From Butyriboletus loyo (taxonomy: Eukaryota > Basidiomycota > Agaricomycetes > Boletales > Boletaceae), in NCBI GenBank assembly GCA_038093515.1, contig JBBPSI010000404.1, forward strand, positions 1 through 14,545: a DNA stretch of 14,545 nucleotides. Reading direction: 5' to 3'. The notes below the pieces were generated by a model that searched no databases, was not told the origin of the DNA, and worked only from the letters and a program-made list of their open reading frames with translations. Shown piece by piece: positions 14,511 to 14,545 of this stretch (within the stretch, counting starts at the first letter, position 1; each line of letters begins with the position of its first letter). The translations under genes were made by a program, and so were the position numbers.

Positions 14511-14545
14511 CAATAGGGTCCTTCAATAGGGTCCTTCAATGTTGA

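Larger units (their letters stand above)
13122..14545. repeat. Right arm of a 1.4-kb inverted duplication (runs to window end)
   Basis: Reverse complement of 11462-12864. The inner edge is a 17-nt near-palindrome, CCAAATATTATATTTGG (13124-13140); the left arm has the same site shortened by five bases to CCAAATATTTGG (12851-12862). The outermost part carries a 13-bp tandem duplication, CAATAGGGTCCTT twice (14511-14536), present once in the left arm. Pairing still holds at the last base of the window, so the true outer end is not seen. Confidence 0.95.

Noticed and set aside
11462..14545. Autonomous DNA transposon with long terminal inverted repeats
   Set aside because: The spacer is only 257 bp and holds no transposase, no target duplication can be tested because the right end is outside the window, and the arms contain a host-like spliced gene.

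Overview
The window looks like a repeat-rich piece of a filamentous basidiomycete genome. Genes are cut by many short (45-68 nt) GT-AG introns, there is a fragment of a fungal-type Nup93/Nic96 nucleoporin, Ty3/gypsy and solo-LTR debris, and a Zn2Cys6-type cysteine cluster. The style of the repetitive gene families reminds me of Agaricomycetes, perhaps Boletales, but that placement is from memory and tentative. Almost everything here is broken, repetitive or duplicated. No complete housekeeping gene, tRNA or rRNA is visible.

Layout. 1-225: end of a retrotransposon aspartic protease. 226-803: unassigned GC-rich DNA. 804-1880: internal to C-terminal part of a Nup93/Nic96 gene, open in all its exons but cut at both ends. 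About 1925-7122: a CpG-poor cassette of three decayed multi-exon genes, namely gene A (+, 1932-2717), gene B (-, 5520-2873, with a Zn2Cys6-like cluster) and gene C (+, 5728-7122, with Pro-rich tandem peptide repeats). A and B converge; B and C diverge from a 207-bp shared promoter interval. Gene B is split by a 497-bp solo LTR (4448-4944) with a perfect 5-bp target duplication. All eight premature stops and one broken splice donor can be explained by C:G to T:A transitions.

7200-8520: degenerate minisatellite with a basic period of about 35 bp and a higher-order period of about 141 bp. 8526-9147: probable second LTR. 9148-9865: unassigned DNA with a recurring TTGCAAG motif. 9866-11135: G-rich, internally repetitive block bounded by near-identical inverted ACGGGTA/ACCCGCA motifs, with an imperfect 21-bp-stem hairpin near its right end.

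11462-14545: a very large inverted duplication, with 1.4-kb arms around a 257-bp asymmetric spacer, running off the window end. The arms are identical over about 1.17 kb. Each arm carries one copy of a small gene that I reconstruct as a secreted, Kex2-site-containing peptide precursor of 83 residues. Its C-terminal repeats are encoded by a tandemly duplicated intron plus microexon unit (15- and 24-nt exons, all introns phase 2). This gene and its head-to-head duplication are the most novel items in the window.

The genes do not form a pathway. The region reads as a methylated, transposon-rich compartment in which a host nucleoporin gene was fragmented, a multi-gene repetitive cassette decayed by CpG deamination, and a small secreted-protein gene was recently duplicated as a palindrome.
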